From a virus, in IMG/VR virus record IMGVR_UViG_3300019880_000001, positions 19,914-83,913 of that record: DNA of 64,000 nucleotides; one strand, written 5' to 3'. The stretch's first letter is position 1. The number at the start of each line of letters is the position of its first letter. The position numbers were made by a program, and so were the translations under genes. Positions 15,743 through 25,575 of the stretch are shown here, in pieces. The notes under the pieces are model-generated. The model had not been told where the DNA came from. It saw nothing but the letters and a program-made list of their open reading frames with translations, and searched no databases.

Positions 15743-17220
15743 TGTCGTTCTACAGAGTCACGCCGGGGGAGTCCCCGGCCATGATCGCACGCAAGCTCGG
15801 CACGTCGGTGTCGGCCCTCATCGGCGCCAACGGCCACAAGCCGACAACGGTCGTCGCCGGCAAGCGCACGTTCCAAGCGCTGCGCTTCAACGAGCTCTTG
15901 CACAAGCCTCGTGCAGGCGTCGGAGCGCTCGGTGAGCCCGGCACGCTCGGAGTCACGCCGGCGGATCCGGCAGCTCCGCACGCGCTGATCGCGCAAGGAA
16001 GCAGCGGCTCGGACGTCGCGCTCTGGCAGAAGATCATCGGCGTCACGGCCGATGGTTCGTTCGGATCGGGAACTGCCGCAGCAACCAAGTCGTGGCAGAC
16101 CGCTCACGGGCTCAACCCAGACGGCGTCGTCGGCCCCAACACGTGGGCGAAAGCGCTCGGCAACGCCTCGAGCGCACCGGTGCCTGCTCCCGTCGCATCC
16201 GGCGCGAGCCTCGCAATGGCGGCCGGCGCCGCGTACTCGGCTCTGAACCTGGATCCGAACTACTGCACGAACGTCGCTCGCGCAGGCACTCCGGTGAACA
16301 CGGCCGTCCACAACTTCAAGGCAGCGTGGAACGCCGCCAACCCGAGCCGCGCAGTGCCCATCGGCACCGGCAAGTACGAGCCAGTCGTGGCTTCTGCGCT
16401 CTCGTCGGCGCTCGGCGGAGTGACCGTACCTGCCGGTTGCGGCGCCGGGGCGGCGCAGCCTGCCCCCGCGGCCCCCTCGACGCCGGCGGCTCCGGTCCCC
16501 ATGCCGGAACCGACCGTCACCCCCGCCCCCACACCGGCTCCGACGGCCTCGAGCGCCTACAGCGGCGCACAGATCGCCGCTGCCACGGCGATGAACTCGG
16601 CGCTCTCAGCGCACGGCTACAAGCAGGCCGATCAAGGGCTGTACGCGGCGTTCCAGCGCTCGATGGGGATCACGGCCGACGGGTACCCCGGAACCGGCAC
16701 GATGGGGAAGCTCAAGGCGGTGCTCGCCTCCGCCGGCATCCCCATGGCCGCGGTACCCGTGTACCCGTGGCGCGCGGGCGCCTACGATGGCGTGAACGCT
16801 CCCACGCAGAGCTCGTGGTCGGGAGCGTCCGCAACGCCCGCGCCCCCCGCCGTCGCTCCGCCCCCGCCTCCCTCGAGCGGCGGTATCGCCCCTCCCCCTC
16901 CGGCACCTTCTGGCGGCGGCACGGCCCCTGCGGCTTCTGCCCCCGCAGCAGGAGGAAGCACGGCTCCCGTGCCCGTTGCCGCCGGCGGCGGCGCCATCGT
17001 GTCTCCCGCGGCGCCTGCATCGAAGAAGTTGAGCACCGGCGCGATCGTGGTCGGCGCGATCGGCGCGGCGGCACTCGTCGGGCTGATCGCCATGGCGGCG
17101 ACCGGTAAGAAGGGGCACCGCGGAGCTCGAGGCGCGCGAGGGCCGTCTCGTCGCAGCAAGCACAAGAAGCCCGCGCATCACGCGCACAAGCCGAAGCGCA
17201 AGAGGAAGTCGAAGCGGTAA
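15742..17220 (+). CDS. LysM plus peptidoglycan-binding membrane protein with basic tail
   Basis: 492 residues; ATG overlaps the upstream TAA (TAATG). Domains: LysM at 1-50 (YRVTPGESPAMIARKLG); PG_binding_1-like at about 85-145 (GSDVALWQKIIGVTADGSFG, then NPDGVVGPNTW); the NYC/CGAGAA module shared with the 7108 protein at about 165-235; a second PG-binding-like part at 270-330; a long Pro/Ala linker; one membrane helix near 435-457; and a 35-residue Lys/Arg/His tail. Likely a wall-penetrating virion membrane protein contacting DNA with its tail; this is inference. Confidence 0.7.
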   Translation: MSFYRVTPGESPAMIARKLGTSVSALIGANGHKPTTVVAGKRTFQALRFNELLHKPRAGVGALGEPGTLGVTPADPAAPHALIAQGSSGSDVALWQKIIGVTADGSFGSGTAAATKSWQTAHGLNPDGVVGPNTWAKALGNASSAPVPAPVASGASLAMAAGAAYSALNLDPNYCTNVARAGTPVNTAVHNFKAAWNAANPSRAVPIGTGKYEPVVASALSSALGGVTVPAGCGAGAAQPAPAAPSTPAAPVPMPEPTVTPAPTPAPTASSAYSGAQIAAATAMNSALSAHGYKQADQGLYAAFQRSMGITADGYPGTGTMGKLKAVLASAGIPMAAVPVYPWRAGAYDGVNAPTQSSWSGASATPAPPAVAPPPPPSSGGIAPPPPAPSGGGTAPAASAPAAGGSTAPVPVAAGGGAIVSPAAPASKKLSTGAIVVGAIGAAALVGLIAMAATGKKGHRGARGARGPSRRSKHKKPAHHAHKPKRKRKSKR

Positions 17221-17226
17221 TCCCCC

Positions 17227-17475
17227 ATGCGAGTCGTGATCGACAACGCGGCGCTCAGGAGGAACCGTTCCTGTAAGGGCGCCTACACCAACCGGGAATG
17301 GGATCCTGCATTGCAGGCGCTCGTGTTCCCGAATTGGGAAGAGTCGGTCAAAGAGCTGCTGTCGACTCCGAAGGGGCTCGCTCGTCTCGAATGGTACGTC
17401 CGGCACAATCTCGTGCCGATGACGATGTCTGAATTCATCGCGGCGAAAGCCGCACGTGGAGGCTCCAGTGAGTGA
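17227..17475 (+). CDS. Small unknown protein, 82 aa
   Basis: 82 residues. Starts seven bases after the upstream stop. Mixed helix/strand composition with several Trp and Arg, no membrane segment or motif. The downstream gene starts inside its last codons. Function unknown. Confidence 0.65.
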   Translation: MRVVIDNAALRRNRSCKGAYTNREWDPALQALVFPNWEESVKELLSTPKGLARLEWYVRHNLVPMTMSEFIAAKAARGGSSE

Positions 17476-17974
17476 GTTCGTCGGACGTACAGGATCGATG
17501 CGTGTTTACTCGTACCCGGAAACTCGACGCAGCGGCAGCGATCCGCTGACGGCGTTCGCGCGGAACTTCGCGACGGGCACGAAGGGCAGCAATACGGTCG
17601 GGCCTGACGGCCTGGATATCGTGTGGAACGCGATCGACGTCGGAGTCGATCCTGACAACGACGTCCCGATCACTCCAAAAGCCACCGGGCAGTTGCTCAT
17701 CACCGGCGTCATCACGCTCACCAACGGAACCGGCGCGCCGATAGACGCCGTCGTTACGGTGCATCTCGACGGTGTCGCCGCCGGACCGTCTTTCGCTACG
17801 ATGACGATCCCCGCAGGCGCTACGGCCGCCATTCCTTTCATGGCAGAGACCGAAGTCATCTCGCCGCTCAACGAGGAGCACTTGATCCAAGTTTTCGTCG
17901 ACGGCGACGGTTTGACCACCGTATCCGACGGCTCGGTGATCAACGTTCAAGAGGTCGTACTCTCGACCGGTTGA
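17468..17974 (+). CDS. Beta-rich virion-like protein, 168 aa
   Basis: 168 residues from GTG 17468, chosen for the GGAGG a few bases upstream. The N-terminus SEFVGRTGSMRVYSYPETR looks like a degenerate form of the [11 protein letters not shown] tag of later proteins. The rest is an Ig-like or beta-sandwich pattern (QLLITGVITLTNGTG, VVTVHLDGV, ATMTIPAGATA). First gene of the spike block, so probably an exposed virion protein. Confidence 0.65.
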   Translation: MSEFVGRTGSMRVYSYPETRRSGSDPLTAFARNFATGTKGSNTVGPDGLDIVWNAIDVGVDPDNDVPITPKATGQLLITGVITLTNGTGAPIDAVVTVHLDGVAAGPSFATMTIPAGATAAIPFMAETEVISPLNEEHLIQVFVDGDGLTTVSDGSVINVQEVVLSTG

Positions 17975-17985
17975 AGGAGACGCGC

Positions 17986-18168
17986 ATGCCCAAGCTGATT
18001 CACCAGGAGACGATGTGCTGCGGGTACAAGAAGTGCCCGGAGCTCAAGATCTTCGAAGACGGCTCCGTCGAACTCAGCGACAACGACGAGGAGATCGGTT
18101 CGGTCGGAACCCTCAAGCTTCGTCCCGAAGTGATGTCTCGCCTCGTCGAGATCTACTCGAAAATCTGA
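17986..18168 (+). CDS. Small Cys-containing protein, 60 aa
   Basis: 60 residues from ATG 17986 (AAGGAG upstream). Contains MCCGYKKCPELKIFEDGSVE, a short Cys cluster that might bind a metal, followed by an acidic stretch. Sits between spike-like genes; function unknown. Confidence 0.6.
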   Translation: MPKLIHQETMCCGYKKCPELKIFEDGSVELSDNDEEIGSVGTLKLRPEVMSRLVEIYSKI

Positions 18169-18171
18169 ACC

Positions 18172-19347
18172 ATGACCCGCATCATCGGTAGGGGCAGGTA
18201 CGCCACGAGCGTATACCCGAGCAGTCCAAGCGGCGGCTCGGGCGCTGGCGGCGAAGTACTGCCCTTCTCGAATTTGCGCTACCTCGATCCGGCAACGACA
18301 CACGCGGCGCCGCACACGGGATCGGTCAGTAACCCGTGCGTGACGGTCGCCGAGATCGCCGCGCTGACCCCCGGGTTCATGGTGATCCAGGTCGCCGGAA
18401 GCCCAACGGACGACCCGGCGCTGATCCCCGCCGGAACGTTGTGCGGCATCACGGGAATGCCGCAGGTCGGTTTCTTCTTTCCGTCGATGACGCTCGAAGC
18501 GAGCGCGAATGTTTCGATGCGTGACGTGTACTTCGTCAACATCGGCGAGCAAGAGGGCGGCGGAGCGGCGCAGCTCAATGTCGTGCTCGCCCTCGACCCG
18601 TCGGAATCGACCTCGTTCGCGAATCAGATTCGCCAGATAGATCTCCCGAACTCTCAGGTCTCGCTGACTCGTTGCAACGTCTACTCGTCGACTAGCGCGA
18701 CGTTCTTGACGCTCTACCAGTGTCGTATTTCGAATCTCGGTGGAAACCCCGCGCCTGACATCACGATGAACAACGGCGGGTTTTTCTACGCCGAAGGCAC
18801 CGTGTTCAGTTCTTCTGTGCCGTCCACCATCACGCTCGACACGAGCGGAGGACGATTCGTCGAATGCACGTTCACCGGAGCCGTGACGATCGACAATGCG
18901 ACTGGGATCGCGACGTTCGATCAAATTTCGTTGGATAGCCTCAACGCGGCGGGGGGTACTATCACTACTCCCGAGAACCTGGCTCTGTCTCCGGCGTCGT
19001 TGATCGTTCCTATGATCGGAACGCAGACCGTCGCGGCCAGCGCCGTTCTCACGATCGGAGCTAACGCTTCTGCCGTACCTCAGTACGCATCCAAAGCGAC
19101 CGCATTCATCCCGCAGGCCGCCGCCGTCGGAGAGTCATTGGCGATCACGCTCGTCATCGCGGGAGGCGCCGTGATCGGGTCAGTGACCGTAGACGATACG
19201 ACTCCCGCCGGCGCCGTAGACATTCCGCTCATAACGCCGAAAGTTCCGATTCCGTCGGCCGGGGTGCTCCTTGCCGATCTCAACTACACGGCCGGAGGCG
19301 GCCCAACGCCACTTGCCGCAACCGTTGTCCGCGTCGATTTGATTTGA
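18172..19347 (+). CDS. Tag-B spike-like protein, beta-helix type
   Basis: 391 residues. Starts with [16 protein letters not shown], the tag-B motif, then a Gly/Ser hinge (about 17-29). The body is made of repetitive short strands with Asn/Thr/Ser turns and inward-looking hydrophobics (for example VSMRDVYFVNIGEQ, VSLTRCNVYSS), consistent with a right-handed beta-helix as in viral spikes and adhesins. The end (SLAITLVIAGG...VVRVDLI) looks like a separate beta domain. Likely a receptor-binding protein anchored through its N-terminus. Confidence 0.7.
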   Translation: MTRIIGRGRYATSVYPSSPSGGSGAGGEVLPFSNLRYLDPATTHAAPHTGSVSNPCVTVAEIAALTPGFMVIQVAGSPTDDPALIPAGTLCGITGMPQVGFFFPSMTLEASANVSMRDVYFVNIGEQEGGGAAQLNVVLALDPSESTSFANQIRQIDLPNSQVSLTRCNVYSSTSATFLTLYQCRISNLGGNPAPDITMNNGGFFYAEGTVFSSSVPSTITLDTSGGRFVECTFTGAVTIDNATGIATFDQISLDSLNAAGGTITTPENLALSPASLIVPMIGTQTVAASAVLTIGANASAVPQYASKATAFIPQAAAVGESLAITLVIAGGAVIGSVTVDDTTPAGAVDIPLITPKVPIPSAGVLLADLNYTAGGGPTPLAATVVRVDLI

Positions 19348-19360
19348 AAGAGGTATTCCA

Positions 19361-20590
19361 ATGAGCCGAGTCATAGGTCGAGGTCGCTACGCCACCGAAA
19401 CGTACCCGTCAGGCCCCGGAGGCGGAGGCGGCGCCGGCGGCGCGAGCGTTCCGTTCGCTCGGCAGCGTTTCATCGACGGGGATACGGCGCAGACCGGATT
19501 GAACGGATCGGCCGCGGAACCGTACGAGACCATCGAGCAGTTCATGACTGCGCGGGACAACACCATCTCGGCGGCTGATTCTGCGGCGAACTTCGTCGGG
19601 TGGCTCATGCCGGCGCTCGCCGGGTACGTGGAAGACGTTGCATTCCGCGCTCGGTGCTCGACGGAGCTCCGAGCCGATTCCATGTCGGTGCCTGGTACCG
19701 GCGGCGTGACCATCGACGGTGATATTTCGTGGACCAACACGTCAGGTACCGCGGCGGCGCCGGCGGCCATTGCTTCGCTTCACAACATCAACGTGACGGG
19801 CACCATTACGGTGACCGACAACGCCGAGTCTCCCGAATTGCTATTCTCCATCAGCGGAGACGAAGAGCCTGGAGGATCCTCTGCGGTCATAGGCGGGTTC
19901 GATTCCAGCACGACCACGACGTTGGCGTCGATATCGCTCAACAACGCGCAGTGCACCGGCGATCTCACCGCAGGGGTCGCGGCCGACAGCGCTGTGGTGA
20001 TCCTCACAGGCGGATCTATAATTACCGGAGACATCACCGCAAAAGCACTTCAATGCAACAACGCGGTCATCGACGGAGCCGTTACGGTAAACGCGGCTGG
20101 ATTTGCGATTTTCCGCGCTTCTGCTTTCGCAGGGGCATGTGCGCTCACGGCTGCCACCTCATCGTTCGATGGGGACTCCTGGCTTAGCTTCTTGGCAAAC
20201 GGCGGAACTCGTGTTGCAGGAACGACTGTGCTCGTCACAGGAGGCGCCAGTACCGCTCTCGTAGAAGGTGCGGCTCTGACAGGCGCGTCTACGAACGTGT
20301 CTCTGAACGGCACGGGAGCAACGGCTGGTTTCACTGGCGCTAACTCCGGCAACCACTACACGACGTCGAACGGGACCCCGACCACCGTCACACTCAAAAC
20401 CGGCGGCGGAGAGTTGGTGGGCGACACGATGCTCATCACGAAGACGGATCTCGGCGCGAACGTTGTAGCGGTCAAGAACAACGCCGGAGCGCAGATCGCA
20501 TCGATCCCAACGCTCGCCAAAGGGTTCGTGCTCGCACGATTCAATGGCTCCGACTGGGTCTTCGTGTCGGGAGGTTCGATGCTGGCATGA
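19361..20590 (+). CDS. Tag-B spike-like protein, beta-helix type
   Basis: 409 residues. Starts [16 protein letters not shown], then a Gly-rich hinge (GPGGGGGAGGA). Body of repeated short strands (GGVTIDGDISW, TGTITVTDNAE, GAVTVNAAGFAIF) typical of a parallel beta-helix. C-terminal part includes TTVTLKTGGGELVGDTMLI, reminiscent of tail-fibre end domains. Paralogous in plan to the 18172 and 25572 proteins. Probably a receptor-binding spike. Confidence 0.7.
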   Translation: MSRVIGRGRYATETYPSGPGGGGGAGGASVPFARQRFIDGDTAQTGLNGSAAEPYETIEQFMTARDNTISAADSAANFVGWLMPALAGYVEDVAFRARCSTELRADSMSVPGTGGVTIDGDISWTNTSGTAAAPAAIASLHNINVTGTITVTDNAESPELLFSISGDEEPGGSSAVIGGFDSSTTTTLASISLNNAQCTGDLTAGVAADSAVVILTGGSIITGDITAKALQCNNAVIDGAVTVNAAGFAIFRASAFAGACALTAATSSFDGDSWLSFLANGGTRVAGTTVLVTGGASTALVEGAALTGASTNVSLNGTGATAGFTGANSGNHYTTSNGTPTTVTLKTGGGELVGDTMLITKTDLGANVVAVKNNAGAQIASIPTLAKGFVLARFNGSDWVFVSGGSMLA

Positions 20591-20922
20591 GCGGATTCCT
20601 GCTCATCTCAGCGCTCGTCGGCGCAACTCTTCTCGTCGTACGCAGCACCCTCTTTGATCCGATTCGTCGGATTTGGCCCGCGCTCTTGCGATGCTCCCAG
20701 TGTTTCGGCACGTGGGTAGGCATCGCCGCGAGCGCGAGTGGCGTCGTGCCGGTAGGGCACGGGCGGATTCTTGACGCGCTCATCGTCGGAGCGGCGACAA
20801 GCTTCTTGTCGCTGCTAGCCGATGCTGTACTCTTGTATTTGCTCGGCGATCCGAGCGAGGAGCCCGAATCCCATGCGCCGAAAACTGACGACTCTGAAAG
20901 CAAAGATGGGGCACAGCCATAA
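20587..20922 (+). CDS. Small membrane protein with CxxC, DUF1360-like
   Basis: 111 residues, ATGA overlap. Two or three membrane segments with the motif RCSQCFGTWVGIA, resembling small phage DUF1360 membrane proteins that carry C-x2-C next to a Trp/Gly. Acidic soluble C-terminus. Function of the family is unknown. Confidence 0.5.
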   Translation: MSGFLLISALVGATLLVVRSTLFDPIRRIWPALLRCSQCFGTWVGIAASASGVVPVGHGRILDALIVGAATSFLSLLADAVLLYLLGDPSEEPESHAPKTDDSESKDGAQP

Positions 20923-21106
20923 CGGTTGCGCTCGCGCGCTCGCGGACATCTCGCTCTACCGAGAGCACCGAAACAACCACAACGTGCACGCCAACGTCGG
21001 CGGTGCGGTTTCGCCTCACTACGACACTGGTTTTAGCGGATGGTCGAACGCCTCTCGCCCGAGAGACAGCGCCATCTCTTTGCGATCCGTTACGGCACTC
21101 AGCTAG
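20873..21106 (+). CDS. Small His/Asn-rich protein
   Basis: 77 residues from ATG 20873, overlapping the upstream gene by 50 bases; an internal ATG at 20906 would give 66. Third-position GC is high and fits coding. Contains GHSHNGCARAL and EHRNNHNVHANVGG. No known motif. Medium confidence because the overlap is longer than usual here. Confidence 0.5.
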   Translation: MRRKLTTLKAKMGHSHNGCARALADISLYREHRNNHNVHANVGGAVSPHYDTGFSGWSNASRPRDSAISLRSVTALS

Positions 21107-21122
21107 TTCGATCGGAGTAAGC

Positions 21123-21150
21123 CGAAAAATATTCAGTCGGCGATTTTTCG
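21123..21150 (+). repeat. 8-bp AT-rich inverted repeat before the collagen-like gene
   Basis: CGAAAAAT (21123-21130) and ATTTTTCG (21143-21150) form a perfect stem with a 12-nt loop, 18 bases before ATG 21169. The downstream arm supplies five T, so it might act as a weak terminator for the 20873 gene or as an operator. Confidence 0.45.
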
Positions 21151-21168
21151 TCGAATCGAAAGCCTGAA

Positions 21169-22289
<1,121 letters not shown>

Positions 22290-22293
<4 letters not shown>

Positions 22294-23021
22294 GCACCGC
22301 GGGCAACGGAAACAACACCAAGTACCTTCAAGACAACGCGAACCTAGGCACTTTCAACGGCGCGTGCTCGGTGTGTTTTTGGGTATGCCCCTCCGGCAAC
22401 ACATTCGGCCCCGGCACGGACGGGTTCGTCACCGTTCTCGATCTCGGCGTGAACGGCGGCGGCGGCAACTTCGACTGGCAATTCTACTTTGACATTTCTC
22501 CGAACAACCTCACGCTGCACTACACGAACTACACAAGCGGGACGCCGACCGTCGATCAAGTAGTAGGCACACTCAGCGCGACAGTGATGTCCTTCGTCGC
22601 ACTGACACACGACCCGGCTGCCGCCGGTGGCACCACGAAATTGTACCTAGGAACCGGACCAGGATCCGCCTTGTCGTTGGTTGCTACGCTTACCGGCGAT
22701 GTGTGGACCGGCACCATGGGGAACCTCACGCTCTTCAACTGGTTCGGAGACACCGAACCGCTGAACGGCGAAATGACGGGCTGGCGCCAATGGTCCGTAG
22801 TGCTCACGCAGACGGAGCTCGAGAACGAGTACTCCTCGATCAAACCGAAGAGCCGAATATCGAATCTCGTACGGTTCTACCCGTGGCTCAACGAGCCGCA
22901 GGACAACATCGACCAGTCGGGGAGCGGCTTCAACATGACGAAGACGGGCACGCTCGCCACCGCACGCCGTATGCCGTCGGTCCCGTGGGGTTCGCCTCCG
23001 GTCGCGATGGGCTACGGTTAA
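22290..23021 (+). CDS. Concanavalin/LamG-like jelly-roll lectin protein
   Basis: 243 residues; ATGA overlap with the fibre gene. Pattern fits a LamG-like sandwich: [107 protein letters not shown]. Such domains bind carbohydrate. Likely an accessory receptor-binding protein. Converges by 4 bp with the minus-strand glycosyltransferase. Confidence 0.65.
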
Positions 23022-24097
23022 CGCGTTATCCCCGCGTACCAACTCGGACTAGAGATCATGTCGAAATATTGCTCGTACAGCGGGGCCACGTTGCCCATCG
23101 TGTAGATCTGAGCGTTCTCTAGACACCGCTCAGGAGATATTTGATCTACGTGCATCGCGGCGTTCAAGAACTGCTTGAAGCTCCGACATCGAAATCCGGT
23201 GATTCCGTGCGCGACCGTTTCTGGGAACGCACCCCAATCGCTTGTGATGACCGGGGTTCCGGAAAAACCAGCCTCGACAACGACACCGCCGAACGGCTCG
23301 AGGTAGTGTGTTGGCACGAAGAGAGCCTTGGCACCCGCTAGCAGCTCGCGCCGCTTCGCGACGTCTGCGATGCCGGCGTACTCGACGTGATCGTCTTTTG
23401 ACGGTTTCTCACCGGGGGCACCGGCGATGACGAGTTTCGCCCCGAGCTCGCGCGTGACGTCGACGGCGATCTGATACCCCTTTTGGTGCGTCATTCGCCC
23501 TAAAAACAGAAAGTAGTCGCTCTTCTTCGCGCGAAACTCGAAATCGCCGGGGTCGAAGTAGTTGGGGACGACCGCGTCGTACCAAATACCGGTGCGCTGC
23601 GCTTGAAGACCGTACACGTGATGCATCCAAGCGTACGACTCGAAGCACCGTCGTTGCGTAAACACACCCTCGTAGCCCACACCGAACTCGACGGCGGCGG
23701 TACCGTTCAAAGCGTGCGCGATACTCTCTTGCCCGCGTCCCATGATCAAACAGAGAAATTCGTCTGGACGCCCGACGATGCGTTTCCGAGCTCGCCGGAC
23801 GGCCTTGTTATTCCAAAGATTGACGTGATGTCCGCTCAACGGAGCGGCGTGCCAGATCTTCTTCTCGTACCACTCTTGGCCGCCGAAGAGCCTGTCCTGA
23901 TCTTCTACCGAGAACACCTCGACGTGTTCCGTCAGCTCGCCGAGATCGTCCGAGCCCTCGTTACCGTAGTGGATCACTTCGTGGCCACGCTCACTCATCA
24001 TTTTGCAGAAACGCTGCACTTTGCCGGTGTACGCACATAGACCGTACTTCTTGTTCGACACGGTGTGCGCGAGAGCAAAAACGTGCAGCCTGGCCAT
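23018..24097 (-). CDS. GT4-type glycosyltransferase
   Basis: 359 residues; ATG overlaps the upstream stop (TGATG). C-terminal GT-B domain has YFLFLGRMTHQKGYQIAVDV and LVIAGAPGE, then HYLEPFGGVVVEAGFSGTPV with the EPFG...E retaining donor-binding motif and WGAFPETV. N-terminal Rossmann half is more divergent. Transfers a sugar from an activated donor; may decorate virion glycoproteins or the host surface. Paired with a methyltransferase in an antisense two-gene operon placed among spike genes. Confidence 0.8.
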   Translation of the reverse strand: MARLHVFALAHTVSNKKYGLCAYTGKVQRFCKMMSERGHEVIHYGNEGSDDLGELTEHVEVFSVEDQDRLFGGQEWYEKKIWHAAPLSGHHVNLWNNKAVRRARKRIVGRPDEFLCLIMGRGQESIAHALNGTAAVEFGVGYEGVFTQRRCFESYAWMHHVYGLQAQRTGIWYDAVVPNYFDPGDFEFRAKKSDYFLFLGRMTHQKGYQIAVDVTRELGAKLVIAGAPGEKPSKDDHVEYAGIADVAKRRELLAGAKALFVPTHYLEPFGGVVVEAGFSGTPVITSDWGAFPETVAHGITGFRCRSFKQFLNAAMHVDQISPERCLENAQIYTMGNVAPLYEQYFDMISSPSWYAGITR

Positions 24098-24714
24098 CAG
24101 AGAACCCCCCGCACGGCACTGTATGCACGCCCAAAGCACCCGTCATGCGAGAGCACGGTGACGTCGCCCCCGGACCAGTTCTCGTTGCTCCCCTCGTCCA
24201 GCCACTCGTCCAAGCTAGACGCGGTGAGCATATGTGGGTGGCCGTCGTGAGGCGGAAGATCAATCCACTCGAAGATGCGAACTCGTCGCCCGAGCGTCAT
24301 CGCGTTTCGAATGATCAGCTTCGGGTCTTCGACGTGCTGGAGGCAATTGTAGATCCACACCTCATCGAAAGGCTTGTGCCCCCCATCGAGAACGTTCTGG
24401 AAACGCTCGATCACGGTCTCGCCTGGGTCGTGCAGAGCCTCGATACCGGTCATGGCGTACCGCAAGTAGACCCACGCCGGATACTGCAACGGGTCGGTCA
24501 CGACACGCCTCTTGGCCCCTCGAGTCTTCAAGAGCATCGAGGCGGGCCCCGCGCCGATGTCCAAGATGTGAGAGTGCTCCGGTACCACGAAATCCCAGTG
24601 CTGGCGCTTGATCCCCATGAGAGAAGCGTACACGTAGTGCTTGCGCTCCTCGTAGAAGGTGTTGCTGCAATCCCCCCAAAAAGCCGCCTCAAAGTCCTGC
24701 GCCGGGTTTCCCAT
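24097..24714 (-). CDS. Class I SAM-dependent methyltransferase
   Basis: 205 residues. Motif I ILDIGAGPASMLL binds S-adenosylmethionine; VVTDPLQYP fits the acidic second strand; DEVWIYNCLQHVEDPK fits motif IV/post-motif of small-molecule or sugar methyltransferases. Coupled to the glycosyltransferase, so glycan methylation is the best guess. A TATACG -10-like box lies 11 bases upstream of the ATG on the minus strand. Confidence 0.75.
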   Translation of the reverse strand: MGNPAQDFEAAFWGDCSNTFYEERKHYVYASLMGIKRQHWDFVVPEHSHILDIGAGPASMLLKTRGAKRRVVTDPLQYPAWVYLRYAMTGIEALHDPGETVIERFQNVLDGGHKPFDEVWIYNCLQHVEDPKLIIRNAMTLGRRVRIFEWIDLPPHDGHPHMLTASSLDEWLDEGSNENWSGGDVTVLSHDGCFGRAYSAVRGVL

Positions 24715-24790
24715 TGTTTTACGTTCGTATACTCCACGATCGCCGAACGAGTGTCCAGATCAGGTGTCGTGGTACCCTTCCGGACGAGCC

Positions 24791-25345
24791 ATGGCGCGTC
24801 GAATCCCCTGGAAAGCCATTGCGATAGGCGGTGCCGTCGCTGGGGGTGTCAGCGCTATTGTACTTGCCAGCCGCAAAAAGCTTCCCTCGTCTTTGCCGGC
24901 CCGGCGCGTGGCGCTCATCGGAGACTCGTACGCGGTAGGGCTCGGGCCGGAGCTCCAAAAGCTCCTCCCCGACTTCAAATATGAGGGGCACGTTGGGAAC
25001 ACCACTGCGGCGTGGGCTGCGCACAGCGCAAGCTGCGGCACGTGCGGCGACTGGCTCACGACGTTCAAGCCCGACGTCGTGCTCGTGTCTCTCGGAGTCA
25101 ACGACGGCGTCTCGCCGAACCGAAAGAACTACAACGACATCGTGAGCGCGCTGCACGGCATCGGTGCTCGAGTTGTTTGGATCGAACCTCCGGCAGGTGT
25201 CATCATCCCGGCGATACGCGCCGCTATCACCTCGCTCGGCGTGACGACGGTGCCTCCCACTCAAACACCTCTCGCCGGCGACGGACTGCATCCGCAAAGC
25301 TACGGACCGTGGGCTCAAGAAGTCTTCCAGGCGGTGCGCCAATGA
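24791..25345 (+). CDS. Membrane-anchored SGNH hydrolase
   Basis: 184 residues from ATG 24791. N-terminal membrane anchor (residues 8-26) and basic loop, then SGNH blocks: VALIGDSYAVG (block I Ser), VVLVSLGVND (block III), and DGLHPQSYG (block V Asp-x-x-His). The usual Gly of block II is near GHVGNTT. Catalytic Ser/Asp/His all present. Esterase or lipase/acyl-hydrolase on peptidoglycan, glycan or lipid. A TACCCT box lies 12 bases before the ATG. Confidence 0.75.
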   Translation: MARRIPWKAIAIGGAVAGGVSAIVLASRKKLPSSLPARRVALIGDSYAVGLGPELQKLLPDFKYEGHVGNTTAAWAAHSASCGTCGDWLTTFKPDVVLVSLGVNDGVSPNRKNYNDIVSALHGIGARVVWIEPPAGVIIPAIRAAITSLGVTTVPPTQTPLAGDGLHPQSYGPWAQEVFQAVRQ

Positions 25346-25575
25346 TGCTCAACGGACGCCCGACGATCGGGTTCGGAGACGAGCACACCGTCCCGCCGCT
25401 AGAGCTCCGTACGGCCTACACCGTGAAGGGGCTCGGCATCGGCGCCGGGGGACTCATCGGTTACCTCACCTTCGGGCCCTTGGGGATGGTTCTCCTTGGA
25501 GGCGCCGGCTGGTACGTGGGCAACCGCGTCGCCGTCAACGCCGAGAAGAAATTCGTAGAAGGACAACACACATGA
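25342..25575 (+). CDS. Tag-A small membrane protein
   Basis: 77 residues, ATGA overlap. Begins MMLNGRPTIGFGDEHT, the fourth copy of the tag-A motif and the only one away from the left end. Then two Gly-rich hydrophobic segments (residues 30-62) and a short charged end. Shares its layout with the 1572 and 1751 proteins. Confidence 0.7.
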   Translation: MMLNGRPTIGFGDEHTVPPLELRTAYTVKGLGIGAGGLIGYLTFGPLGMVLLGGAGWYVGNRVAVNAEKKFVEGQHT

